Source: Burkholderiales bacterium | Lineage (GTDB): Bacteria > Pseudomonadota > Gammaproteobacteria > Burkholderiales > Burkholderiaceae_F | Reading direction: 5' to 3' | Length of the DNA: 64,000 nucleotides | Assembly (NCBI GenBank): GCA_016716275.1 | Contig: JADJWR010000003.1 | Location: 248,001 to 312,000, forward strand | Notes under the pieces: model-generated | What the model saw: only the letters and a program-made list of their open reading frames with translations | Database searches by the model: none | What the model was told of the DNA's origin: nothing | Part shown: piece by piece, positions 53,284 through 61,946 of the stretch | Layout of the letters: each line of letters starts with the position of its first letter | How positions within the stretch are numbered: the stretch's first letter is position 1 | Program-made: the position numbers and the translations under genes

Positions 53284-55620
53284 TTGCAAGCCGCCCGGGC
53301 GGACATCGTCCGCATCTCCTCGCAACTGGTCCGACTGTCGATGCAGTCGGTCCATTACGCGTGGGTCGCCAGCCTCGCGATGGGCCTGCTGTTCGCCACC
53401 GTGCACTGGCGGCATGCGCAGGCGCCCGAGGCCTACTACTGGTGCGCTGCGCTGGCGCTGCTGCTGCTGGCGCGCGGACTGTTCTGCCGGCGCGTGCTGG
53501 CCCGCGACAGCGGTCCGTCGCTGGAGGCGACGTGGACCTATGGCGTCTTCGCCGCCGCCGAGGGCCTGCTCTGGACAGTCGGCCTGGCGCTGTTCCGCGT
53601 CGACGATCCGGCCGGATTCCTGCTGCAGTTCGCCCTGACGCTCGGCGTTTCGCTCGGCATGCTGCTGCCCTTCGGGCCGGTGCCGCGGGTCTGGCTGGCC
53701 GGGATGCTGCCGCTGGCGAGTGCGCAGGCGTTCACCCTGCTGACCGCCCCGGTGCCCAACCGCGACCTGCTGCTGCTGGTCTGGCTGGCCGAACTCGGCC
53801 TGGCCGCGCTGGCCTGCGTCCGGCTGCATCTCGGCGTGCGCGAAACCATGCGGCTGCAGATCGACAGCGAGCATGCCGCCAGCCTGCAGGGAAGGGCGCT
53901 CGCCGACCTGAAGGACAGCCGAGATCAGCTGCGCCTGGCGATGGATGCGATCGACGCGGGCGTCGCCGACACCAACGTGATCACCGGCGAGCGCTTCTTC
54001 TCGCACCGCTATGTCGAGATCCTCGGCTACAAGGACCGCGACGCCTTCGTCCGCGAGTACCGCTTCTCCGAGTCGCTGCACCCCGCCGACACCGAGCGTG
54101 TGCTCGAGGCGCGCCGCCGGCACCTCGAGGAGGGCGCGCCGTTCCGCCAGGAGTTCCGCGTCCGCACGGCGAGCGGCGAGTACATCTGGGTGCAGGCGCG
54201 CGGCGAGTCGATCCGCGGCGACGGCGATCGCGCGACCCGCTTCGTGATGTCGATCATCGACATCACCAAGCGACACGAAGCGGAGGACAAGCTGGTCGCC
54301 AGCGAGCGCCGCTACCGGGCGCTGTTCGACGCCACGCCGTCGCTGATCTGGACCTGCGACGAGCGGGGGATCATCACGCTGGTTTCCGGCCGCGCCTGCC
54401 AGATGATCTACGGCTACAAGCCGAAGCACGTGCTGGGCCGTCACGTCAGCTTCTTCAACGCGCCGGAGTTTGGCCGCCGCGCGTTCATGCGCCGCTTCCT
54501 GCCGGTGTTCCGCGGCGAGTCGGTGTTCGACGTCGAGGCGGTGCATCGCACCCGCGACGGCAAGACGCTGCACGTCACGGTCAGCGCGATTCCGACCTTC
54601 GGCGCCGACGGCAGGATCGAGTCGGTGCTCGGCGTCTGCACCGACATCACGGCGCAGAAGCGGCGCGAGCGCGATCTGGCGGTCGCCCTGCGCAACCAGC
54701 AGGTCATCTTCGATGCGGCGGGCGAGGGAATCGCCTTCGTGCAGTCAGGGCGGATCGAGAAGGCCAACGGCGCGCTGGCGCAGATGCTCGGCGTGCAGCT
54801 TCCCTGGCTGAACGGCCGGCCGGCGTCGGACATCCTCGCCGACGCCGAGGACTGGCAGCGGGTCCTCGAGATCACGCGCGCCGCCGCCCAGCGCGGCGAA
54901 TCGGCAAATCACGAAGTGATGCTGCGCGCGCCGGAAGGCAGCGCCGGCACGCGCGGCGTGTGGTCGCAGCTGACCGCCCGCATGGTCGGCGTCGACGGCG
55001 AGGCCGAGGCGATGATCCTGGTCGCCACCGACATCACGCCGCTGAAGCAGCGCGAGGAACTGGCCTGGCACCAGGCCAACCACGACGAACTCACCGGCCT
55101 GCCTAACCGGCGGCTGCTCGGCGAGAACGCGCGCCGCCTGCTGTCGGTGGCGATGCGGCGCGACCGGCGGGCGGCGCTGATGGTGCTGGACCTCGACGGC
55201 TTCAAGGAGGTCAACGACGCCTTCGGCCACGCCTACGGTGACGCGATGCTGCGCCGGGTGGCGATGCGCATGTCGATGACGTTGCGCGAGTACGACCTGA
55301 TCGCACGGATCGGCGGCGACGAGTTCGTCGTCCTGCTGCCGGAGATCGACGATCCCGACGTCGCCCGCCGGGTGGCCGAGAAGCTGATCGGCGCCGCCAG
55401 CGAGGACGTCGAGTTCGGCGAGCGCCCGTCGCACATGGGGGCGAGCGTGGGCATCGCCGTGTTCCCGACCGACGGTCAGGACTTCGACACGCTGCTGCGC
55501 CGCGCCGACGCCGCGATGTACGCCTCGAAGCAGGCGGGAAAGAACCGCTGCACCTTTGCCCCGCCCTTGCACGGCGAACCGGTCATCCCGCCAGCGCCGC
55601 GCGGACTTCGGCCGCACTGA
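53284..55620 (+). CDS. membrane-bound PAS-GGDEF diguanylate cyclase
   Basis: 778 residues if the TTG at 53284 is the start; ATG 53341 would give 759, but the residues before it (DIVRISSQLVRLSMQSVHYA) look like a genuine N-terminus. About six membrane segments lie in the first 190 residues, then three PAS/PAC domains (about 215-340, 345-465, 470-600), then a GGDEF domain (about 605-765) with an intact IARIGGDEFVVLLPE site and an RxxD inhibitory site (REYD) five residues before GGDEF. So it should make c-di-GMP and feel product inhibition. No EAL domain. Its 3' end overlaps the convergent lysR gene by 38 bases. Confidence 0.92.
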   Translation: MQAARADIVRISSQLVRLSMQSVHYAWVASLAMGLLFATVHWRHAQAPEAYYWCAALALLLLARGLFCRRVLARDSGPSLEATWTYGVFAAAEGLLWTVGLALFRVDDPAGFLLQFALTLGVSLGMLLPFGPVPRVWLAGMLPLASAQAFTLLTAPVPNRDLLLLVWLAELGLAALACVRLHLGVRETMRLQIDSEHAASLQGRALADLKDSRDQLRLAMDAIDAGVADTNVITGERFFSHRYVEILGYKDRDAFVREYRFSESLHPADTERVLEARRRHLEEGAPFRQEFRVRTASGEYIWVQARGESIRGDGDRATRFVMSIIDITKRHEAEDKLVASERRYRALFDATPSLIWTCDERGIITLVSGRACQMIYGYKPKHVLGRHVSFFNAPEFGRRAFMRRFLPVFRGESVFDVEAVHRTRDGKTLHVTVSAIPTFGADGRIESVLGVCTDITAQKRRERDLAVALRNQQVIFDAAGEGIAFVQSGRIEKANGALAQMLGVQLPWLNGRPASDILADAEDWQRVLEITRAAAQRGESANHEVMLRAPEGSAGTRGVWSQLTARMVGVDGEAEAMILVATDITPLKQREELAWHQANHDELTGLPNRRLLGENARRLLSVAMRRDRRAALMVLDLDGFKEVNDAFGHAYGDAMLRRVAMRMSMTLREYDLIARIGGDEFVVLLPEIDDPDVARRVAEKLIGAASEDVEFGERPSHMGASVGIAVFPTDGQDFDTLLRRADAAMYASKQAGKNRCTFAPPLHGEPVIPPAPRGLRPH

Positions 55621-56509
55621 GCCGCGCCAGCCACCAGTCGATCGCCCGGCCGCGCGCCTCCGCCCGCCATGCCGCGTAAAGCGGCACGCGCTCGCCCTGC
55701 TCGCGCTCGCTCTCGGTGCGCTTGACCAGCAGTTCTCCGCGCGCCAGATGGCCGCCGATCAGGTGCACCGGCAGGTAGCCGACGCCGAGGCCGGCTGCCT
55801 GCGCGGCGACCTTGTCGGCCATGCTCGGCACGGTGATCGTGTCGGCGGCGCCGAGCAGGCCCGCGGCGCGCGGCGCCAGCCGCTGCGACGTGTCGCCGAC
55901 GACGATCTGCCGGTGCGCCCGCATCTGCGCGGTCGAAAGCGGCCGGTCCGCCGCCGCCAGCGGATGGGCCGGCGCGACCGCGAAGACGAACCGCACCTCG
56001 CCGAGCTTGCGGGTGCGGTAGCCGGCACCGGTCGCCGCCTGCGGGCCGCCGGCGGTGGCGCCGATGACGAGGTCGGCGCGACCGCTGGCCAGCGCGTCCC
56101 AGGTGCCGCCGAGCACCTCGTGGCTTAGCCGCAGCTGCGTCGGTGCCTGACCGCAGAACTCGCCGAGCAGCGGCAGCAGCCGCGCGAACGGCAGCACCGA
56201 GTCGACCGCGATGCGCAGTTCCCGCTCCCAGCCGCGCGCCACGCGCTGCACCCGCCGGCGCAGATCCTCGGCGGCGGCCAGCAGCTGCCGCCCTTGGTGC
56301 AGCAACTCCTCGCCGGCCGGCGTCAGTCTGGCGCGGTAGCCGCGCCGGTCGAACAGCAGCACGTCGAGTTGGTCCTCCAGCCGGCGCGCCGCGTAGGTGA
56401 CCGCCGAGGGTGCGCGACCCATTTCCTCCGCGGCGCCGGCAAAGCTGCCGCGGCGGGCCACCGCGTCGACCAGCCGCAGGGAATCGAGGGACAGGGGCGC
56501 TTCCGACAT
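55583..56509 (-). CDS. LysR-family transcriptional regulator
   Basis: 308 residues from ATG 56509. N-terminal winged HTH: SLRLVDAVARRGSFAGAAEE, then MGRAPSAVTYAARRLEDQL, and the LFDRRGYRARLTPAGEELL segment. C-terminal periplasmic-binding-like effector domain. Divergent from a pirin gene, whose expression it probably controls from inverted repeats in the shared 138-base gap; the effector is unknown. Confidence 0.93.
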   Translation of the reverse strand: MSEAPLSLDSLRLVDAVARRGSFAGAAEEMGRAPSAVTYAARRLEDQLDVLLFDRRGYRARLTPAGEELLHQGRQLLAAAEDLRRRVQRVARGWERELRIAVDSVLPFARLLPLLGEFCGQAPTQLRLSHEVLGGTWDALASGRADLVIGATAGGPQAATGAGYRTRKLGEVRFVFAVAPAHPLAAADRPLSTAQMRAHRQIVVGDTSQRLAPRAAGLLGAADTITVPSMADKVAAQAAGLGVGYLPVHLIGGHLARGELLVKRTESEREQGERVPLYAAWRAEARGRAIDWWLARLSAAEVRAALAG

Positions 56510-56543
56510 ATTCGATTGCCTTGAACGAGTCATTCGCATTCTA

Positions 56544-56620
56544 GGCGATGTGATTTCGCCTGGCCCCGTTCATCATTCAGGTCACCGCCCGCAGCACTTG
56601 TTCGTTCAGATTGATCGAAC
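56544..56620. promoter_or_regulatory. two inverted repeats between lysR and pirin genes
   Basis: GGCGA-N7-TCGCC at 56544-56560 and GTTCG-N11-CGAAC at 56600-56620. Both lie in the divergent promoter gap where a LysR-type regulator normally binds; the second has the spacing usual for LysR-type sites. Confidence 0.45.
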
Positions 56621-56647
56621 GGCGGGCCACCAAGTTCAGGAGCGATC

Positions 56648-57355
56648 ATGATCACCTTGCGCAAGAGTCAGGAGCGCGGCTTCGCCGACCATGGCTGGCT
56701 GCAGTCGTTGCACAGCTTTTCCTTCGCCGATTACCACGACCCGGCGCACATGGGCTTCGGGCCGCTGCGCGTGATCAACGAGGACCGCGTCGCGCCCGGT
56801 GCCGGCTTCGGCACCCATGGGCACCGCGACATGGAGATCATCAGCTACGTGCTCGACGGCGAGCTGGCGCACAAGGACAGCATCGGCAACGGCTCGGTGA
56901 TCCGCCCCGGCGACGTGCAGCGGATGAGCGCCGGCAGCGGCGTGCGGCACTCCGAGTTCAACCACGCCCGCGACCGGACGACCCACTTCCTGCAGATCTG
57001 GATTGAACCGAACCTCACCGGCATCGCGCCGAGCTACGAGGAAAAGCGCATCAGCGACGCCGACAAGCAGGGGCGGTTGCGGCTGATCGCGTCGCCCGAC
57101 GGCGCCGACGGCTCGGTGCGCATCCACCAGGACGCGCGGCTGTACGTGTCGCGGCTCGCCGCCGGAGATTCGCTGGCTGCCGAACTGGCGGTCGGCCGCC
57201 TCGGCTACCTGCACCTCGTGCGCGGCGCGCTGACCGTCAACGGCCTGCGCCTCGACGGCGGCGACGCCGCCAAGATCAGCGACGAGCGCCGGCTGTCGAT
57301 TGCCGCCGCGGAAGAATCCGAGCTGCTGCTGTTCGACCTGCCGGCGACGCACTGA
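56648..57355 (+). CDS. pirin family protein (YhaK/quercetinase-like)
   Basis: 235-residue bicupin. Metal ligands fit pirin numbering: H57, H59 (FGTHGHRDME), H101 and E103 (GVRHSEFNH). Bacterial pirins may be dioxygenases or redox sensors; function is unproven. Start ATG with AGGAG upstream. LysR regulator divergent. Confidence 0.93.
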   Translation: MITLRKSQERGFADHGWLQSLHSFSFADYHDPAHMGFGPLRVINEDRVAPGAGFGTHGHRDMEIISYVLDGELAHKDSIGNGSVIRPGDVQRMSAGSGVRHSEFNHARDRTTHFLQIWIEPNLTGIAPSYEEKRISDADKQGRLRLIASPDGADGSVRIHQDARLYVSRLAAGDSLAAELAVGRLGYLHLVRGALTVNGLRLDGGDAAKISDERRLSIAAAEESELLLFDLPATH

Positions 57356-57373
57356 GCGCCGGCCGCGGCAGGC

Positions 57374-58033
57374 TCAGCCGAGCCGCCGGCGCAGGAACGC
57401 GGCGATCGCCTCGATTTCCTCGGCGCAGACGGCGTGCGCCATCGGGTACTCGTGCCAGCTGACGTCGTAACCGAGCGAGCCCAGCAGGTCGCGCGAGCGG
57501 CTCGCTCGCGCGACCGCCACGACCGGGTCGTCGGTGCCGTGCGCCATCAGCACCGGCACCTCGCTGCTCGCCGGGTGCCGCTCGGCGGCCAGCCGGTCGG
57601 CGAGCGGCAGGTAGCCGGACAGCGCGATCAGGCCGGCCAGCGGCTCGGCCTGGCGCAGCCCGGTGTGCAGGGTGATCGCCGCACCCTGCGAGAAGCCGGC
57701 CAGAACGACCCGGCTGCGCGGCATGCCGCGCTGCACCTCGCGTTCGATCAGTTCCTCGACCGACCGCTGTGAGTCGCGGATGGTCTGCTCGTCCTCGCGC
57801 TGCGCCAGATCGGCGGTGCGGATGTCGTACCACGCGCGCATCACGAAGCCGTCGTTGATCGTCACCGGCATCATCGGCGCGTGCGGGAAGACGTAGCGCG
57901 CCGGCGGCGCACCGAGCGCTTCCAGCTCCTTGACCACCGGCACGAAGTCGTAGCCGTCGGCGCCCAGGCCGTGCAGCCAGATCACCGCCCGCGTCGGCGC
58001 GGCGGTCGTCTGCATCTCGACGAATTCGAGCAT
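57374..58033 (-). CDS. carboxylesterase / phospholipase (alpha/beta hydrolase)
   Basis: 219 residues from ATG 58033. The APT/carboxylesterase family opening VIWLHGLGADGYDF; nucleophile S115 in GFSQGAA; acid D169 in HGTDDPVV; H200 in YPMAHAVC. Cytoplasmic esterase for short acyl esters or lysophospholipids. It is 17 bases downstream of mog and convergent with the pirin gene. Confidence 0.94.
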   Translation of the reverse strand: MLEFVEMQTTAAPTRAVIWLHGLGADGYDFVPVVKELEALGAPPARYVFPHAPMMPVTINDGFVMRAWYDIRTADLAQREDEQTIRDSQRSVEELIEREVQRGMPRSRVVLAGFSQGAAITLHTGLRQAEPLAGLIALSGYLPLADRLAAERHPASSEVPVLMAHGTDDPVVAVARASRSRDLLGSLGYDVSWHEYPMAHAVCAEEIEAIAAFLRRRLG

Positions 58034-58050
58034 CCGGACCGCCCTTGCGT

Positions 58051-58661
<611 letters not shown>

Positions 58662-58665
<4 letters not shown>

Positions 58666-59201
58666 GTCGCGTCGACCCTCTGCGTGAACTGCTCGTGCAG
58701 CCAGCGATACAGCTGCCTGGCGTGCCTTGGCGGCCGGCCATCGCGCTGCTCGCGCCGGGCGGCCCGGATGGTGGCGCGCAGCTGCTGCACGTCGGCGCCC
58801 GGCAGTTCAGCCAGCACGCCGTCGAGCGCGGCATCGTCGGCAAGCAGTGCGTCGCGCAGGCGCTCGCAGCGGTGCATCAGTGCCACCGCCTGCTTCGACT
58901 CGCCCGTTGCGTCGTCGATCGCGGCGCGCAGCGGCGCCGGATCGACCTGCCGCATCAGCCTGCCGATGTACTGCAGCTGCCGGCGGCGCGCCTCGTGTGA
59001 GCCCAGCTGTGCAGCGTCGGCGAGCGCCTCGCGCAGCGCCTCCGGCAGGTCGATGCGCGCCAGCTCGGCCGCGCTCAGCCGCAGCAGCGACTCGCCGAGG
59101 TCCTGCAGCGCGCTCATCTCGCGCTTGCGCTGCGACTTGCTCGGCCGCGCGGCGGCGAGCGGTTCGGCGGTCGGAGCGTCGGTGGCGGATTGGCGAACCA
59201 T
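58662..59201 (-). CDS. darP: ribosome-associated protein DarP/YjgA (DUF615)
   Basis: 179 residues, mostly helical and charged: PSKSQRKREMSALQDLGESL, LADAAQLGSHEARRRQLQYI, GRLMRQVDP. Binds late 50S assembly intermediates in E. coli. Its start codon is one base from a perfect 19-bp palindrome that includes a -10-like TATGAT. Divergent from pmbA, the conserved yjgA-pmbA pair. Confidence 0.94.
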
Positions 59202-59202
59202 C

Positions 59203-59221
59203 GCTGGCTATCATAGCCAGC
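59203..59221. promoter_or_regulatory. perfect 19-bp palindrome between darP and pmbA
   Basis: GCTGGCTAT, a central C, then ATAGCCAGC. It includes TATCAT (plus, 59209-59214) and TATGAT (minus, 59215-59210), each five of six to the -10, so it may be a symmetric bidirectional promoter or an operator. The darP start codon lies one base beyond it. Confidence 0.6.
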
Positions 59222-59260
59222 CGAACGCGCCGCCCGCGCCGTCACCTGCCGGATTCCTCG

Positions 59261-60610
59261 ATGAGCTCCCTGTTCGCGCTGTCCGACGACCAACTCCGCG
59301 CCATCGCGCTGCAGGCGCTCGACCTGGCGCGCTCGCTCGGGGCCAGCGATGCGGTGGCCGACATCAGCGAGTCGGTGGGACTGTCGGTGAGCACCCGGCG
59401 GGCGCAGGTCGAGACGATCGAGCACACGCGCGACAAGGGGCTCGGCATCACCGTCTACATCGGCACCCGGCGGGGCAATGCATCGACCTCCGACTTCGCG
59501 CCGGCGGCCATCCGCCAGGCGGTCGAGGCGGCGCACAGCATCGCCCGCTTCACTGCCGAGGACCCGGCAGCCGGCCTGCCGGACGAGGAGACGCTGGAAC
59601 AGGCGCCGCGCGACCTCGAGCTGTTCCACCCGTGGGACCTGCAGGTCGAGCAGGCGATCGGGATCGCCCAGGCCGCCGAGCGCGCCGCCTTCGCGGTCAG
59701 CCCGCAGATCGTCAACTGCGAGGGCGCCAACGTGTACACCTCGTCGGGGCACTTCGTGCTGGCCAACACGCGTGGCTTCTGCGCCGGCTTCCCGTATTCG
59801 CGCCACTCGCTGTCGGTGACGCCGATCGCGCAGGACGCCCGCGGCATGCAGCGCGACGACTGGTACAGCGCCTCGCGGGTGGCTGCCGCACTGGCCTCGC
59901 CGCAGGCGCTCGGCGAGTACGCGGCGCGGCGGGCGCTCGCACGGCTGTCGGCGCGCCGGCTGAGGACCCGCCGGGTGCCGGTGCTGTTCGAGGCACCGCT
60001 TGCCTGCGGGCTGCTCGGCAGCTTCGTGCAGGCGGCCAGCGGCGGCTCGCTGTACCGCAAGGCCTCGTTTCTCGTCGATGCGCTGGACAGGCCGCTGTTC
60101 GCGCCGCACGTGTCGATCCACGAGGACCCCTATGTGCCGCGCGCCATCGGTTCGGGCGCCTTCGACGAGGAGGGCGTTCGGGGTTGCAGCCGCGACGTGG
60201 TCGCCGACGGCGTGCTGCGCGGCTACTTCCTGTCGACCTACTCGGCGCGCAAGCTCGGCATGCGCAGCACCGGCAACGCCGGCGGCGCCTACAACCTGGA
60301 ACTGCGCTCGAAGCTGACCGCGCCGGGCGACGACTTCGAGGCGATGCTGCGCAAGCTCGGCACCGGACTGCTGGTGACCGAACTGATCGGGCAGGGCATC
60401 AACTACGTCACCGGCGATTATTCCCGCGGCGCCAGCGGCTTCTGGGTGCGCGACGGCGAGATCGCCTACCCGGTGGAGGAGATCACCATCGCCGGCCACC
60501 TGCGCGAGATGTTCGCCAACGTGGTCGCCGTAGGCGCCGACCGGCTCGAGCGCGGCGGCCGCTCCACCGGCTCGCTGCTGATCGACGGCCTGACGGTCGG
60601 CGGCGCCTGA
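59261..60610 (+). CDS. pmbA: metalloprotease PmbA (TldE)
   Basis: 449 residues from ATG 59261. TldD/PmbA family subunit; with TldD it cleaves unfolded peptides and matures modified peptides such as microcin B17. Signatures: TRRAQVETIEHTRDKGLGIT, VLFEAPLACGLLGSFVQAAS, STGNAGGAYNLEL, GASGFWVRDGEIAYPVEEIT. PmbA lacks the HExxxH zinc site of TldD, and none is seen here. tldD is not in the window. Confidence 0.95.
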   Translation: MSSLFALSDDQLRAIALQALDLARSLGASDAVADISESVGLSVSTRRAQVETIEHTRDKGLGITVYIGTRRGNASTSDFAPAAIRQAVEAAHSIARFTAEDPAAGLPDEETLEQAPRDLELFHPWDLQVEQAIGIAQAAERAAFAVSPQIVNCEGANVYTSSGHFVLANTRGFCAGFPYSRHSLSVTPIAQDARGMQRDDWYSASRVAAALASPQALGEYAARRALARLSARRLRTRRVPVLFEAPLACGLLGSFVQAASGGSLYRKASFLVDALDRPLFAPHVSIHEDPYVPRAIGSGAFDEEGVRGCSRDVVADGVLRGYFLSTYSARKLGMRSTGNAGGAYNLELRSKLTAPGDDFEAMLRKLGTGLLVTELIGQGINYVTGDYSRGASGFWVRDGEIAYPVEEITIAGHLREMFANVVAVGADRLERGGRSTGSLLIDGLTVGGA

Positions 60611-60655
60611 GGCCCGGCGCGGCGCAGCCGCGGCTGTCTGCCGAGCACGCCGTCT

Positions 60656-60661
60656 TACAAT
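60656..60661 (+). promoter_or_regulatory. putative -10 box for the TRAP binding-protein gene
   Basis: TACAAT, five of six, 82 bases before the ATG. No -35 recognised. Confidence 0.3.
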
Positions 60662-60743
60662 CCCCGGCGGGGCGGACTGAGCCCGGCTGCTGGCCGGCAC
60701 GTTCCGGCTGAATTCGACCACTCGGACAAGACAAGGAGAGGAC

Positions 60744-61892
60744 ATGTCACGTCGCAAGTTTCTGTCGCGCGCGTCGATCGGTGTTGCCGCCGGCGCGAGT
60801 CTGCTTGCCGCCTGCGGCAAGAAGGAGGAGCCGGCCAAGCAGGAGGCGGCCAAGGCGGCGGCAACGGCGGCTCCTGCGGTCGTGGCAGGTGCGCCGGAGG
60901 TCCGCTGGCGCCTGGCGTCCAGCTTCCCCAAGGCGCTCGACACCATCTTCGGCGCCTCGGAAGTGTTCGCGAAGATGGTTTCGGATGCCACCGGCGGCAA
61001 GTTCACGATCTCCACCCATCCGGCCGGCGAACTGGTGCCGCCTTTCGGCGTGGTCGACGCCGTGCAGAACGGCACGGTCGAGTGTGCGCACACGGCGCCG
61101 TACTACTTCTACGGCAAGGACCCGACCTTCTCGTTCGACTGCGCGGTGCCGTTCGGCCTGAACGCGCGCCAGCAGACGGCCTGGATGTACGAGGGCAACG
61201 GCATGAAGCTGATGCGCGAGTTCTACGCGCAGTACAACATCGTCAACTTCCCGATGGGCAACACCGGCGCCCAGATGGGCGGCTGGTACCGCAAGGAGAT
61301 CAAGGGGCTCGCCGAACTGAAGGGCCTGAAGATGCGGATCTCCAACCTGGCCGGGGCGATCGTCTCGCAGCTCGGCGTGGTGCCGCAGACGATCCCCGGC
61401 GGCGAGATCTACACCGCGCTGGAGAAGGGCACGATCGACGCGGTCGAGTGGGTCGGCCCGTACGACGACGAGAAGCTCGGCTTCAACAAGGTCGCCCCCT
61501 TCTATTACTACCCCGCTTGGTGGGAAGGCGGCTCGCAGCTGTCGCTGTACGTCAACAGCAAGGCGTACGAGGCGCTGCCGGCGGATTACAAGGCCATCCT
61601 GGCGGCGGCCGCGTCGCACGCGCACGTCGTGATGCTGGCGCGCTACGACGCGCGCAACCCCGACGCGCTGAAGCGGCTGGTCGGCGGCGGCGCCAAGCTG
61701 CGGCCGATGCCGCGGCCGATCATGGACGCGTCCTTCAAGATCGCCAACGAGATCTACGCCGACCTGTCGGCGAAGAACGCCAACTGGAAGAAGGTCTACG
61801 AGGACTGGTCGAAGTTCCGCGGCGACCAGGTGCTCTGGTTCCGGGTTGCCGAGCGCGAGTTCGACAACTTCATGTCGGCGCAGAAGCTCTGA
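60744..61892 (+). CDS. TRAP transporter substrate-binding protein (DctP family)
   Basis: 382 residues with a twin-arginine motif (SRRKFLSRASIG) followed by a lipobox-like LLAAC, so it may be a Tat-exported lipoprotein or simply periplasmic. The mature domain has the DctP/mannitol-chloroaromatic pattern: RLASSFPKALDTIFGASEVF, LKGLKMRISNLAGAIVSQLG, GGEIYTALEKGTIDAVEWVG. The GTIDAVEW segment is typical of ligand-gating in this clade, which often binds 2-oxoacids. It ends convergently with the permease genes. Confidence 0.93.
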   Translation: MSRRKFLSRASIGVAAGASLLAACGKKEEPAKQEAAKAAATAAPAVVAGAPEVRWRLASSFPKALDTIFGASEVFAKMVSDATGGKFTISTHPAGELVPPFGVVDAVQNGTVECAHTAPYYFYGKDPTFSFDCAVPFGLNARQQTAWMYEGNGMKLMREFYAQYNIVNFPMGNTGAQMGGWYRKEIKGLAELKGLKMRISNLAGAIVSQLGVVPQTIPGGEIYTALEKGTIDAVEWVGPYDDEKLGFNKVAPFYYYPAWWEGGSQLSLYVNSKAYEALPADYKAILAAAASHAHVVMLARYDARNPDALKRLVGGGAKLRPMPRPIMDASFKIANEIYADLSAKNANWKKVYEDWSKFRGDQVLWFRVAEREFDNFMSAQKL

Positions 61893-61915
61893 CGCAGCCG
61901 CCGGCCGCTTTCAGG

Positions 61916-61941
61916 ATCCCCGCCTCGGCGGGGATTTTTTT
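61916..61941. terminator. intrinsic terminator between TRAP genes
   Basis: ATCCCCGCC (61916-61924) pairs with GGCGGGGAT (61927-61935), followed by a T run to 61941. Strong for the plus strand, weaker for the minus strand. Confidence 0.85.
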
Positions 61942-61946
61942 CGCGG

